From: Mucidula mucida | Taxonomy: Eukaryota; Basidiomycota; Agaricomycetes; Agaricales; Physalacriaceae | Direction: 5' to 3' | Length of the DNA: 14,647 nt | NCBI GenBank assembly: GCA_015501055.1 | Contig: JADNYV010000834.1 | Span: forward strand, 1-14,647 | Shown here: in pieces, positions 1 through 9,192 of the stretch | How positions within the stretch are numbered: the first letter of the stretch is position 1 | Layout: every line of letters begins with the position of its first letter | Position numbers and translations under genes: made by a program | Notes under the pieces: model-generated | Told to the model about the DNA's origin: nothing | Seen by the model: the letters and a program-made list of their open reading frames with translations, nothing else | Databases searched by the model: none

Positions 1-395
1 TTTTTGGCATGTCCGGTGGATGAGCCTGCGGAGGACGAATGAATTATCTCGAGGGATGATCAACATTCACATGGACCATCCTGATTTCATTACCACATTT
101 GTTCCAATCCTCTGTATAACAGGAGGAATGGTAGGTTAGCGCCAACAAGCGTCAAGCCGTCCGGAGTTTGCCACTGGCTTCAGGGTCACAGCACTTGACC
201 TTCCTTGTCTTCTGCTTCCGTCTTCTTCGTATTCGGTTTCTCTCTCTTGATCATGATTGCCACAACACCTTCCAAGTCAGGCTTCTAGGCGAACCTGTTG
301 CCTTCCCGTGATAACAATGCCGTACCGGTTTAGACGCCTCCGTAGCGCGTATATAAACGTGTAGGCCTGTCGTCGATCTGACCCATCGGAACGAT
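1..395. other. Intergenic / promoter region upstream of the metacaspase
   Basis: I see no coding exon that can be supported in this stretch. It ends with the TATA box and short leader of the metacaspase gene. A pyrimidine-rich segment (about 199-245) precedes the promoter. A gene running in from the left cannot be excluded, but nothing recognisable of one is visible. Confidence 0.5.
350..357 (+). promoter_or_regulatory. TATA box of the intact metacaspase gene
   Basis: A perfect TATATAAA octamer lies 38 nt upstream of the ATG at 396. The position suits a fungal core promoter with a very short 5' leader, and it supports the ATG at 396 as the true start, with no upstream prodomain exon. I see no matching TATA element close to the start of the inverted copy (4508). 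Confidence 0.6.
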
Positions 396-2013
396 ATGCA
401 GCCTGGCTCCAACTTTGCTGAGGAACTCCCCAAGAAACGCGCGCTGCTCATTGGCATCAATTATGCTCCTGCGCAGGGGACGAACTCAGCGAGCACGGGC
501 AGCAGCGGCGAGTTGAAGGGCCCTCATGTGGATGTATCCAAGATGAAGGATCTTGTTATGAGTGGGTTGTCAAATTTCTCCTGCACCACTTTCGTTGACG
601 CGCCTAACAGACGTTTATCACTACTCTCCCGATGACATCGTGACACTCATAGACGATGGTGGCGAACCGCGTTATCAGCCTACACGCGAGAACATTGTAC
701 ATCGCGTTCCACCTCCAAAAATTTCGCGCTCATCAACTCTATTCAGTTGCGAGAAGTCGACAACCTCGTGCGCGACGCGAAATCAGGAGATCACTTCTTC
801 TTTCATTGTACGGAGTTGTTCTGCTGTCCCACGTCTATTAAATCTAACGGACCTCTAGACTCCGGACATGCCGAGCAGGTGCGGAATGACGATAACACCG
901 AAGAAGATGGATTGGATGAATGTCAGTTTTCACACAGTTCAATTCGCGGGCGCTTACTGATAAGGTCACAGGTCTTCTGCCTACAGGCGCTACAGGGAAT
1001 GCTAAGGATGATGAGAGATTGATGATTCGCGATAATGTGTGTTCATCTCGTTTCCCCTTTGAGTGGTTTTCAGTCGAGCGCACAAACTTTTCGTATGCAA
1101 TTTTCCATATTTAACATTTCGCAGGATTTGAGGACGCGTCTCGTGGATCGTCTGCCTCCAGGCTCTCAGCTTGTTGCCATCTTCGATGCATGTCATTCCG
1201 CTACACTACTGGGTATGCTTTCATCGTGCTCCTTGAAGCCCCGACTTGATGCCGCCCTCGTAGATCTGGAGCATTCGCACTGCAATCGCGTCGTTGTTCC
1301 ATATGTGTCCAAAGGTCGTCGCAGATCTCGCACCCTTTGGAACCAAAACGTCCGCAAAAACGCTTTGACTAGCAGCCGTACCCAGGGGAGGCGTGTTAGT
1401 GTTTCCATCAACAAAAGCACCCTTCGGCAATACGACGGTCAGGAATGTGTTCAGACACAGAATCTTAGTCCTCAAACGGCCTGTGATCCCTGCATATCAC
1501 CGACGTCTCCCACACAGGTGTGCGAAAGCCCCGTCGCCATATACCCGTGCAATGGCTGGTGCAAGTTTTCGCCCGGTGACGATGATGGAAAAGCCAAGGT
1601 GGTTTCACTTTCCTGCTGTGAAGACAGCCAGATAGCCTGGGAGTTTCGAGGGAGCTCGATGACCGCTGCGTTAGTCAAGACTCTCGGTGGGTATTTGGAT
1701 TTTGTCTGTACTGCGTTACTTACTTGCTGACAGAAAAAACCCCGAACCCATCGCTTCGCGATCTCATACTCCGTGTCAGCCACGAGCTTCACAAGTGTTC
1801 TCTCGTCGCCCATGACGCGGCGAAACAGTACAGCAAGGAAGTACGGGAGTACCGTAAACGCGGCGGAAAAGGCCCTACAGTGCCCGTCGATATGAACAAT
1901 TTCCAGGATCCTCAGTTGTCGAGCCTTCGACCATTGGTGGGCATGTATCGACAACATAAGGCGCGTGCTGATTCATGTCTTAGAATCTTGAGAAAACCTG
2001 CTGGAACCCGTAA
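396..2013 (+). CDS. Type I metacaspase (caspase-like cysteine protease), intact, 9 exons
   Basis: Metacaspases are C14-family cysteine proteases that cut after Arg/Lys, usually calcium dependent, and act in fungal cell death, ageing and protein quality control. Exons, by frame and splice signals: 396-561, 611-696, 747-807, 859-921, 972-1036, 1125-1212, 1264-1686, 1734-1936, 1984-2013, giving 394 aa. The p20 domain opens with RALLIGINYAP (about residues 15-25). Splicing across 808-858 creates FFFHYSGHAEQ with catalytic His108. The second catalytic residue is Cys170 in FDACHSATLL (codon 1191-1193). A linker with HSHC (180-183) and CNGWC (272-276) leads to the p10 part, SLSCCEDSQIAWEF (from about 291), then an amphipathic tail with NNFQDPQLSSLRPL. 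The last exon is 30 nt (NLEKTCWNP). The end is supported by the inverted copy, which has the same final exon. Reading through the last intron instead would end at 2053. Only about 14 residues precede p20, so there is no Q/N-rich prodomain. Family assignment is firm; substrate and role are unknown. Confidence 0.94.
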
Positions 2014-2911
2014 AAACGTGCTAAGGAGGGAGTCAGAACTAAAAGTGTTGTAATTTCTTTCTTCAAGTTGTCTCGTGTTTCTGCCATCCGGTTTGATTGT
2101 CCGTTACAATTTCTATGCAGGATCGGTTTCAGTGAGCGTAAGGTTGCTTGCGTCCCTATGGGGATCCAGAAGGACGGCAGAGTAGCTCCTCCGCACGACA
2201 TGGTAGGAAGACCTTGAAGGGCCACTTCACTCATTTTATCTAAAACCCGAGCTAATGTCTGGATCGGAAACAAGTGGATTAAGTGCGTACAACAGGTTGC
2301 TTCAATACTGCCATGCTCTTCCTAAGAAAATTGTTCTCCTCCCGCACCCGTAGCTTCCCTCTAGGTCTTTCTAAAACTGAACCAAATCCACTTCATGAAG
2401 ATGTTCTAGCAGAACACATCCGTTTAAGCGAGGGTGGCTTTACAATACAGGCCAGCGAAGGCGAGAAGGAACGAGAGGCGATCGAGATACCCTCTCCAGA
2501 GACAGGCTCCGGATTTCACAAAGCGTGCATTGACATCTGAGACTGCGTCTGTCTCGTCCTCCAGTCTTGGCATCCTAGGCTTGCTGGATAGGAATTTGAA
2601 GTCCTTGCTGGCTCGAGGCATTGCTGCTGACCATTTGACTTCGGCACGACATGCGCGCTTTTGAAGCCGCGCTGATAATTGCGTGCAGAAGATGCTCAGA
2701 GTGACAATAGCATTTCAAGGCACCGCAGGAAAATGCGCCACAGTTGTGAGTGGGCGAGTTATCCTCCCGAACTCGCGATGTTCTACGACCCAACACCACG
2801 AACGGTCTGATTCGCAATTATAATTACGAAAGGAGGATGGTATAAATTGGGTATACTTAAACTACAATATTCAAGAAAGGGGCACAACGACACTACATCT
2901 TTAGCATGCCC
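2014..2911. other. Spacer between the convergent metacaspase copies, no gene seen
   Basis: About 0.9 kb separates the two 3' ends. It must hold both 3' untranslated regions and polyadenylation signals. Short open frames occur on both strands, but none resembles a known family or the flanking metacaspases, and I could not join them by credible splice sites. I see no terminal inverted repeats or transposase-like sequence that would explain the duplication. Confidence 0.5.
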
Positions 2912-4508
2912 TCATGGGTTCCAACGCGCTTCGCTGAGATTCTGTGAAAGGATCAGTACGCGCCTAGGAGTGTAACCCTAGTACACGTACTAACGGTCGA
3001 AGACTAGCCAACTGAGGATCCTGGAAATTGTCGATATCTGCAGTCAGCGTTGCGGCGGCTTTCAGCCCGCCCCGCTTCCAGTAGTCCTTCATATCCCTTC
3101 TGTACTTCTTTACCGCATCGTGCAATGCCACGCCGTACTTGTGGACAATGTGACGATTCGGAGCATGAGGTCCTTCACCAAGGGGTGTCACCTTAGCATA
3201 TTGCTAAAATGGACTCAACGGACGACCCACGAAGAGTCTTGACCAACGCAGCGGTCATCGACCTGCCGTGATCCTCCCATGCTATCTGACTATCCTCACA
3301 AGATGACAGTGATAACACTTGGGCCACACTCAGACTGTCGTCGGGTGTGCACCAGTCATCGCACGCAAACCCCTCAACGGGGCTTTCAAAAAATGTTGTG
3401 GAATATATGGGAGTCGGTCCCGGATCGTAGTAGGTCGTCTACAGACTGAGATGCCGCGTCCGCACGCGTTTCTGACCCCCGCAGTACCGAATGGAGCTCT
3501 ACCAGAGATGTGCTGACGCGCCTGTTTTGATAGACAGTGCGGTTGCTGATCAAAGCGTTCTTGCGGACGTTTTGGTTCCAAAGGGAGCGAGATCTGTGTT
3601 GGCCTTTCGACACGTGTGGAATGTAGACGCGGTTACAGTGGGAGTGCTCCAGGTCTACGTATACGAGCGCACGATGAGTTATGGTCTCAGAGAGGAAATG
3701 TACTTGCGACACACCTAGAAGTGTGGCCGAATGGCATGAATCAAAGATGGCGGTGAGCTTGGCTCCTTGAGGCACCCGGTCAACGAGACGTGCCTTTAAT
3801 TCCTGGAAGATATCAGAGAGGAAATTGAAGGAAATTGAGGAACGCACATCGTCGCGAATCATCAATCTCTCATCATCAGTATCCTTTCCTCTGGCATCCA
3901 GTGGCACAAGAACTATATACGTAGTAGGCCTTGATCAACTGACGGCAGCAAAAATGAGCTCTGGAATCACTGACATTCATGCATTCCATCTTCTTCCGTG
4001 CGATCCTCGTTCTCTCTCTAATCGGCATGTCAAGAGTCTATCAATCCATGAATCAGATATTATTGGCTGGGGTATCTTACGGAAACGTACAATGGAAAAA
4101 GAACGAATCGCCGTCTTTCGCGTTGAGCACAAGATTGTCGATTTCTCGCAACTGAGTATATAACAATGATGAGTTAGTACGCCGGTGCTAGGCAGGACTG
4201 AGCATACAATATTCGCGCGCGTAGGTTGTAGATACGGCTCCTTCCCATCGTCTATCAGTGTAACGATGTTATCGGGAGCATAGTGATACAGGTCTACCAG
4301 GCGCGTCAGCGGAACAGGCGTTTCATAAGAGAAAATGGACAACACACTTCATAAGTAGATCCTTAATCTGCGATACATCCCTATGACAGCACTTGAGCTC
4401 GCCACTACTAGCAGTGCTCGTCGTCGCCGCAGAAGCGTAATTGATGTCAACGAGAAGCGCGCGTTTCTTGGGGGCGCAAGACTCGGGCTGGTTGGTATCT
4501 TCCATCAT
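2912..4508 (-). pseudogene. Metacaspase pseudogene, inverted paralog of the 396-2013 gene
   Basis: This copy has the same nine-exon plan: 4508-4346, 4293-4208, 4151-4091, 4037-3975, 3912-3848, 3802-3715, 3654-3231, about 3191-2991, 2941-2912. Exons 2-6 match the intact gene exactly in length (86, 61, 63, 65, 88 nt), as does the last (30 nt, NLSEARWNP). Motifs remain: ALLVDINYA, YHYAPDNIVTLIDD, FDSCHSATLL (Cys codon 3736-3734), CDDWC and SLSSCEDSQIAWED. It is disabled. In the His exon, TGA (4032-4030) replaces the Gly codon before His and TAG (4020-4018) replaces the Gln codon three positions after it. Exon 7 has one extra base (424 versus 423), with the frame lost at the A run 3388-3393. Another shift lies near 3140-3160. 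The exon 1 donor homologous to that of the intact gene would shift the frame, and only a weaker GTGTTG two bases on keeps it. LLIGINY has become LLVDINY. A full-length protease cannot be made; a truncated N-terminal product is possible. Confidence 0.92.
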
Positions 4509-4732
4509 TGCAAAGGATGAGGCTGACAGCACGGATATGTCCAGCGACAACGTTCAATATGGCACAGCATAGTGGTCCTAAGAAAGTGCATGGCTGTTCA
4601 GAATCGAAAGTCGTTTTTGATTGGATCAGATGAAGGCGCAAGTTACTGTAGAGTATAAACTCGGACACAAATCCATTATCGAACCTCAACCCTAAAACTC
4701 CAACAAGCGAGCCACAAAAGGAAGACCTTTGT

Positions 4733-7251
4733 CTACTCCCTCTCCTCTAATCCAAAAATCTGCCACAAAAGGTGCACCTGCCCAAACGGCCGCTCGCTGC
4801 CCAGAAGCGTCGAAGCCGCCTCATACTTATTCTCCGGCTTCCTCACCTCTTCACAAATAATCTTATACGCCTTCGCCATCCGCTCCAGAGCAGCATGATG
4901 TATCGTCATGTGCAGCTTCTGCACCGTCAGCTGCGACAAGCGCGCAGATTGCACCACGTCCAGCCCAGACAGCCAATGCGAGAATCGCTGCAGGGCGGCC
5001 TTGAGCTCGGGAGGACGCGCAGATGGAACATATGAGAGCGGTTCCTGGGAGGCATTGAGAGAGCATGAGACGCCATGAGCAGACGACATACATTGCGGTT
5101 CCACTTCTCGCAGACCGTCATAATCTCCTCAAGACCAGCATCGGACATAATATCGTGATACTATTGGGAAAGTCAGCGGACCATGCACCGCAAGATGGCA
5201 AGGACTCGCATGTTCTTCAGTTAAAGTCACGACTCTCTGCTCAATAACATTGTTGATCGTCTCTTGTTTCGTGACTGTGAAAGACACCGGTTCCAAGACA
5301 GTCTGCACGAAAATCAGAATGACAAGACGTTAAACCGGAAAGGATTTTACCAAAAGATAGCTCAGGCAATTCAGTACGAACACCGGCATATCCCATCTTT
5401 GCACGGCGCGCGCCTTCTCTTCTGCGGCATTGATGCACATTTCGATGGCAGGGTCGATCGCAATGTCAAGAACACGTTCAAAGCCCGATATCAGCTCGCT
5501 CTCCGCCTCATCACCAAGTATTGATGATTGAAAGACGGCCATGATTTCTTTCAGTATTAGCGCGTGATCCAGTATGGCTATTGGAGGTGTCAAAGAAAGG
5601 TCGTTGTGATCCTGTGCTCTCGTTAACCAACGCCCGAGGAAACGACAGACGAGATTATTTACCAACGTGACGCGCTGAAGTGCCCGTCCTTGCGCCTCTA
5701 TTGAATCGAAGAACACCTTCGATGCCACCTCCGTGATTCTAGGCATGGACTGAGAAAAAGGATTGAAGACATCATGATGGAATCGCACTCTTCTAGTGTC
5801 TTGGTCAAGATCGCATCTGGGCCAATCGTTCGCCGCATTGTTAACAGATAAAAGTGTAGCAGATTGGAGATTTTGTAAGACATGATGCTACTCTCCTGGG
5901 ATCGGACTGTTTGCTGTACGCGAACCTAAGAAAGAGCTTGAGACGTGCGCCGCATTTGATAATGGAAAACATACTTTCAATGGCGGACAAAGCTTTCCCA
6001 CAGCAAGGTCCATCAGCTCGCGTATCCAGTCCTCTTCCTCGCTATTTTCATCAAACGTTCGAACGCTGCCAACCATACGCCGGTCGCTCTTCACGTTAAA
6101 CAGGCTCTCTAGGAACTCTCGCTCGGCCGCGATAGCTTGATGTACCCAGGCTAGCATGTCTCCAATATAACGCATTGGATCATGCGCGTGCAATTCGATG
6201 GGACGTGGAAAACCAGATGGCCCTCCACGGGTAAGAGCAGCGAGAAACGCGGACAGTAAGGACGCTTGTCGCGTTTGTGAGAGTATAGACAGCGCTTCTG
6301 TTAGCAATTCAGGGCGTTTCCGTAGACGATTGACCGATTCCCGCATAGTGGTAGACACCTCGAGCTGACCAAGTTGTCTAAATTCGTAGGCGCACCATCG
6401 AGATATCTTATCGTAGCCTTGTTCCAGGTACGAAGACGTTTCAGCCATGATATCTATTCTATTCAGGAATGAGCAAACTATGGAGGAAATGTAGCATGAA
6501 CATCCATACCCTGCCTGAGTTGGTCCCTCCTCGCCCGCCATGAGTACCCGGCAGTCGTCGCGTATCTTTTCCGTCCTGTCCAAGGCATCGAAGAACTGTT
6601 TTCCTATGGGCACATCCCGCGAGGTAATCGCCTCAATCTCCTGTTCTGTGAGCGCAAAGCGCGCCAGAAACAATTCAACAATGGACTTTTTGACCTGCAC
6701 TTCCTGTCTTGCCTGAAATCATCCCGCCAGGTCGACAACGCGTAAAAGGCGACTGACCTTTCTTGCCGCAGGTTCCCTGCCTTTTCGAGTAATGACGAGC
6801 TGGCTTCGGCGGTTGCCTGAAGCTGTTTCTCTGCCTCGTCGCAGCTTGTTCGCATGGCGTCTACATGGCTTTGAAGTATTCCGAGTTTCTGCGCGGTCGT
6901 TCCAGCGATGCTCACGTCTCAACGTAGGACACGCACCTCGTCTACTTCGGCAAACGCAGCAAGAAATTGTCGGCTGCCCTCTGCCAGCTTGCGTTCCATA
7001 TCCTTTCGCAGAAACTTTCTTGCACGAGCAGCAGCTTCGCTGTAGTGAACCGTCTCTTCCTCTACCGGCTCGCTGTCATCAGCGACCTGCTTTCCCTTGG
7101 GACTGGCATAGAGTTCCGACAAAGTCGACAATGCCTGTCTGGTAGCTTCATCATCAAAGTTGGTGCCGAGGACCTTGTACAGTCGTAGTTGAACGGGATT
7201 CCGTCCTTGCGCTACCTTGCGTTCGGCGACGGGAGATGATGGTAAAGACAT
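4733..7251 (-). CDS. COG6: Conserved oligomeric Golgi complex subunit 6 (COG6), 9 exons
   Basis: COG6 is a lobe B subunit (COG5-8) of the COG tether, which captures retrograde vesicles at the Golgi and so maintains glycosyltransferase localisation. Exons: 7251-6937, 6888-6758, 6707-6510, 6458-5975, 5925-5789, 5738-5351, 5302-5210, 5160-5092, 5044-4733, all in frame, giving 708 aa, a normal length for the family. Recognisable blocks are NPVQLRLYKVLGTNF near the N terminus, a coiled-coil segment (LQSHVDAMRTSCDEAEKQL), KKSIVELFLARFALTEQE, SSYLEQGYDKISRWC, ELHAHDPMRYIGDMLAWVHQ, ASKVFFDSIEAQGRAL and the C-terminal ERPFGQVHLLWQIFGLEE. The 5209-5161 intron uses a GC donor. The 6509-6459 intron is 51 nt with no stop, so its retention would stay in frame. 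The acceptor at 6708 (GCAAG) is chosen over a CAG five bases upstream because only it keeps the QEVQVKKS frame. The gene looks intact; it starts 84 nt beyond the stop of the BTB-like gene upstream. Confidence 0.96.
5161..5209 (-). other. COG6: GC-AG intron of COG6
   Basis: The frame runs ...LTEEH, then must continue YHDIMSDAGLEEIM. The only phase-0 join is CAT|GCGAGT ... CCAATAG|TAT, a GC donor with a CTGAC branch-like sequence 14-18 nt before the acceptor base. The nearest GT, four bases downstream, puts the next exon out of frame. The 49-nt length matches neighbouring introns. Confidence 0.75.
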
Positions 7252-7255
7252 TGAG

Positions 7256-7268
7256 AAACCCTAACCCC
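7256..7268. promoter_or_regulatory. Telobox-like motif (AAACCCTAACCCC) just upstream of COG6
   Basis: The plus strand reads AAACCCTAACCCC; on the COG6 strand this is GGGGTTAGGGTTT ending four bases before the ATG. It contains the AAACCCTAA telobox core and nearly two copies of the TTAGGG telomere unit. Telobox-type elements occur in promoters of housekeeping genes in several eukaryotes. A role here is inference, and the location inside the leader could also mean chance or a remnant of telomeric repeat. Confidence 0.3.
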
Positions 7269-7335
7269 AAGAATACATTCGGCGCGCAATACACAGATCC
7301 AATCTACTAAAATATACTAAACAGATAACAATCAC

Positions 7336-8319
7336 TCATTCAGTGTGAATCAAAACTTCCCAGACGACATCTGTGAGCTCCCTGAGCTGCCATTCCGTCC
7401 CCAGGCAGACGTCACCAATCATGTAGATGAAATCCTTGAGGATGTACTTCCTGCTTTTGAGAGAGTGCTCTTCGACAAGATCCCAGAGCAAAGTGGCGAC
7501 AGCCTGGCGGCTGCCGGTGTACATGTAGACGTGCAAGATTTTGAACACGGAGGGGTTGAAGTAAAGTTGGGTATATTGTGCCCCGTCCGCGATGTCCACG
7601 GCAGGACAGAGCATTTTGAATAGAGCACGGTGTACCCTAAATTCACTCTCACAGACGCGCAGAGTGAGGTCTGTGCCCGCTGGATTTTCGGGGTTGCTAG
7701 AGATAGTAATCAGTACGCGTCCAACTTGAACTCACAAACGAGCTGCAGCTGCAGCACGCGTACCCCAAATCGGCATACATGCTACGGATAGTCAAGTTAG
7801 TGCAGTTCGTGTCGACGAATTAGACAGACCTTCTGCCAAAGTCGCGCAAGACCTTTTTAGAAAGGATCTCCGCCAGGAGGGACACCGTCTGAGGCCTGCC
7901 TGGAGACATGTCGCGTAATCTTGTTAGGACATCGAACGCCCACGTTCGAAATCTAGCAGAGAGCGTGAGGGCAGGAAAAACACGTCGTCGATAACTCACG
8001 GGTCGATTTTCTCGTCGTCGTTGACCTTCTGCTCGGAGACGGAGTCTTCCGCAGCACTGTGATCGGCGACGCGCCCGAGCGCGTCGCCGTCTGTCCAGAT
8101 AAGCTCGTGCCGAATATCTTCGAGCACGCTTCGCAGCTCATCGTGCTCGTCGCGCGCAGAGCGCAATGCCTGAGTAAAGCCCGGCATTTCAGGATGGTCC
8201 GCAGATCCATCATGGATGAAATTGACGACGCGATCGAGAGGAACATCGACCACATCAGCCGCCATAGTAATGTCCATATCGTATGGGCTGGGAAGCTGGG
8301 GAGGTGGGTTGGCTGACAT
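7336..8319 (-). CDS. BTB/POZ-like hypothetical protein, copy 1 (273 aa, 4 exons)
   Basis: Exons are 8319-8000, 7952-7830, 7781-7764 (an 18-nt micro-exon) and 7696-7336, all in frame. The roughly 107-residue first exon is Pro-rich at the start (PPPQLPSPYDMD) and acidic at its end. Exon 2 is helical (LAEILSKKVLRDFGR). After the micro-exon (MYADLG) the last exon reads DLTLRVCESEFRVHRALFK, a BTB-style strand-strand-helix opening, followed by LYFNPSVFKILHVYMYTG, like the BTB 'F..hleYlYtG' segment, and a C-terminal helical part ending RELTDVVWEVL. BTB domains mediate dimerisation, often as cullin-3 adaptors; this one is short and divergent, so function is not assigned. The gene model is supported by the neighbouring paralog (9193-9915), which has the same last three exon boundaries including the micro-exon. 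The start ATG is the first in the frame; the gene may begin upstream. Confidence 0.7.
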
Positions 8320-9192
8320 GGGCGATCGTCTCTAAAGAGAGAAAACCCCCAGACCGCGCGCTTATGTACCACGGGAGCGCAAGCCGATCCAAACAATCAT
8401 ATGGGGTAAGCTTCCACGGAACCTATTACTACGTGCTTCTTCAGACTATCTCCGTTCCATCTTGGTCCTGTCGTGCCACAACGAGGTGGTCTAAAGTGTG
8501 ATGGATCGCTCTCCGCTGAGAAAAGTAACTTGAAAGCCTGGACCCAATACGGCACCTCCTTCCATTTCTGGGGACAATGTGTGCTTCTTCAGGCGGCATG
8601 CAGGCACCTAGTCCGACAGTCCAAGGTATGTTCGGGCCCTTGTGGTTCATGAGAGTGAAACTCTGTGATGTGCTGATGATGGATTCAATTTAATGACGTG
8701 CTGCGCATATGGCAAGGACGACACATCGTCCATTTTAGGTGCCGCGATTGAATGGCAATCGCTCCTCCAGGTCAAAACACTATATTCGTCGAAGACGCGA
8801 AATTTCATACCACATTACCGACTCCCACGAAAGTTCCCAACGACTGGGTGTAACACGCAAATTGAACAGCTACATATCTATTCTCGGCCTGCCTTCGTCG
8901 ATGTCAACCCCATATGGAACGGAACATTGAGCTTGAGGTGCCAACAGACAATTCCTCCGCATCCCTGCGGCATGCAATGGCCAGGAGCTTTGACATGTAT
9001 CAGATTCGAGAATCCTGTGGAAAGACACCTGCCATATGATCTAGATACCACAGCCTATGTACGAAATATAACAGGAAGCACAGCAACAAGTTGACATCTG
9101 CATCACAGAGAAATTTTAAAGCAAATAGGTAGAGTGCGACGAGAAATCGTCTGGGTCGCAGTAAAACATACCGCCAGACCATGGTGGACGCA
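8320..9192. other. Spacer between the two BTB-like genes, no gene seen
   Basis: This 0.87-kb segment should hold the 3' end of the 9193-9915 gene and the promoter of the 7336-8319 gene. A 133-codon open frame on the plus strand (8693-9094) has no recognisable motif and no paralog support, so I do not call it. I see no clear TATA box at a standard distance from 8319. Confidence 0.45.

Noticed and set aside
1472..1957. 161-codon open frame on the minus strand
   Set aside because: It lies antisense to exons 7-8 of the intact metacaspase and has no family motif; it is a shadow of the real gene.
7697..7763. Shorter intron with the donor GTGAGT at about 7737 in the first BTB-like gene
   Set aside because: It puts the BTB exon out of frame. 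The GTACGC donor at 7763 keeps the frame and gives an 18-nt exon matching the paralog.
8693..9094. 133-codon open frame on the plus strand between the BTB-like genes
   Set aside because: No recognisable motif, no fold signal and no paralog support; a frame of this length can arise by chance.
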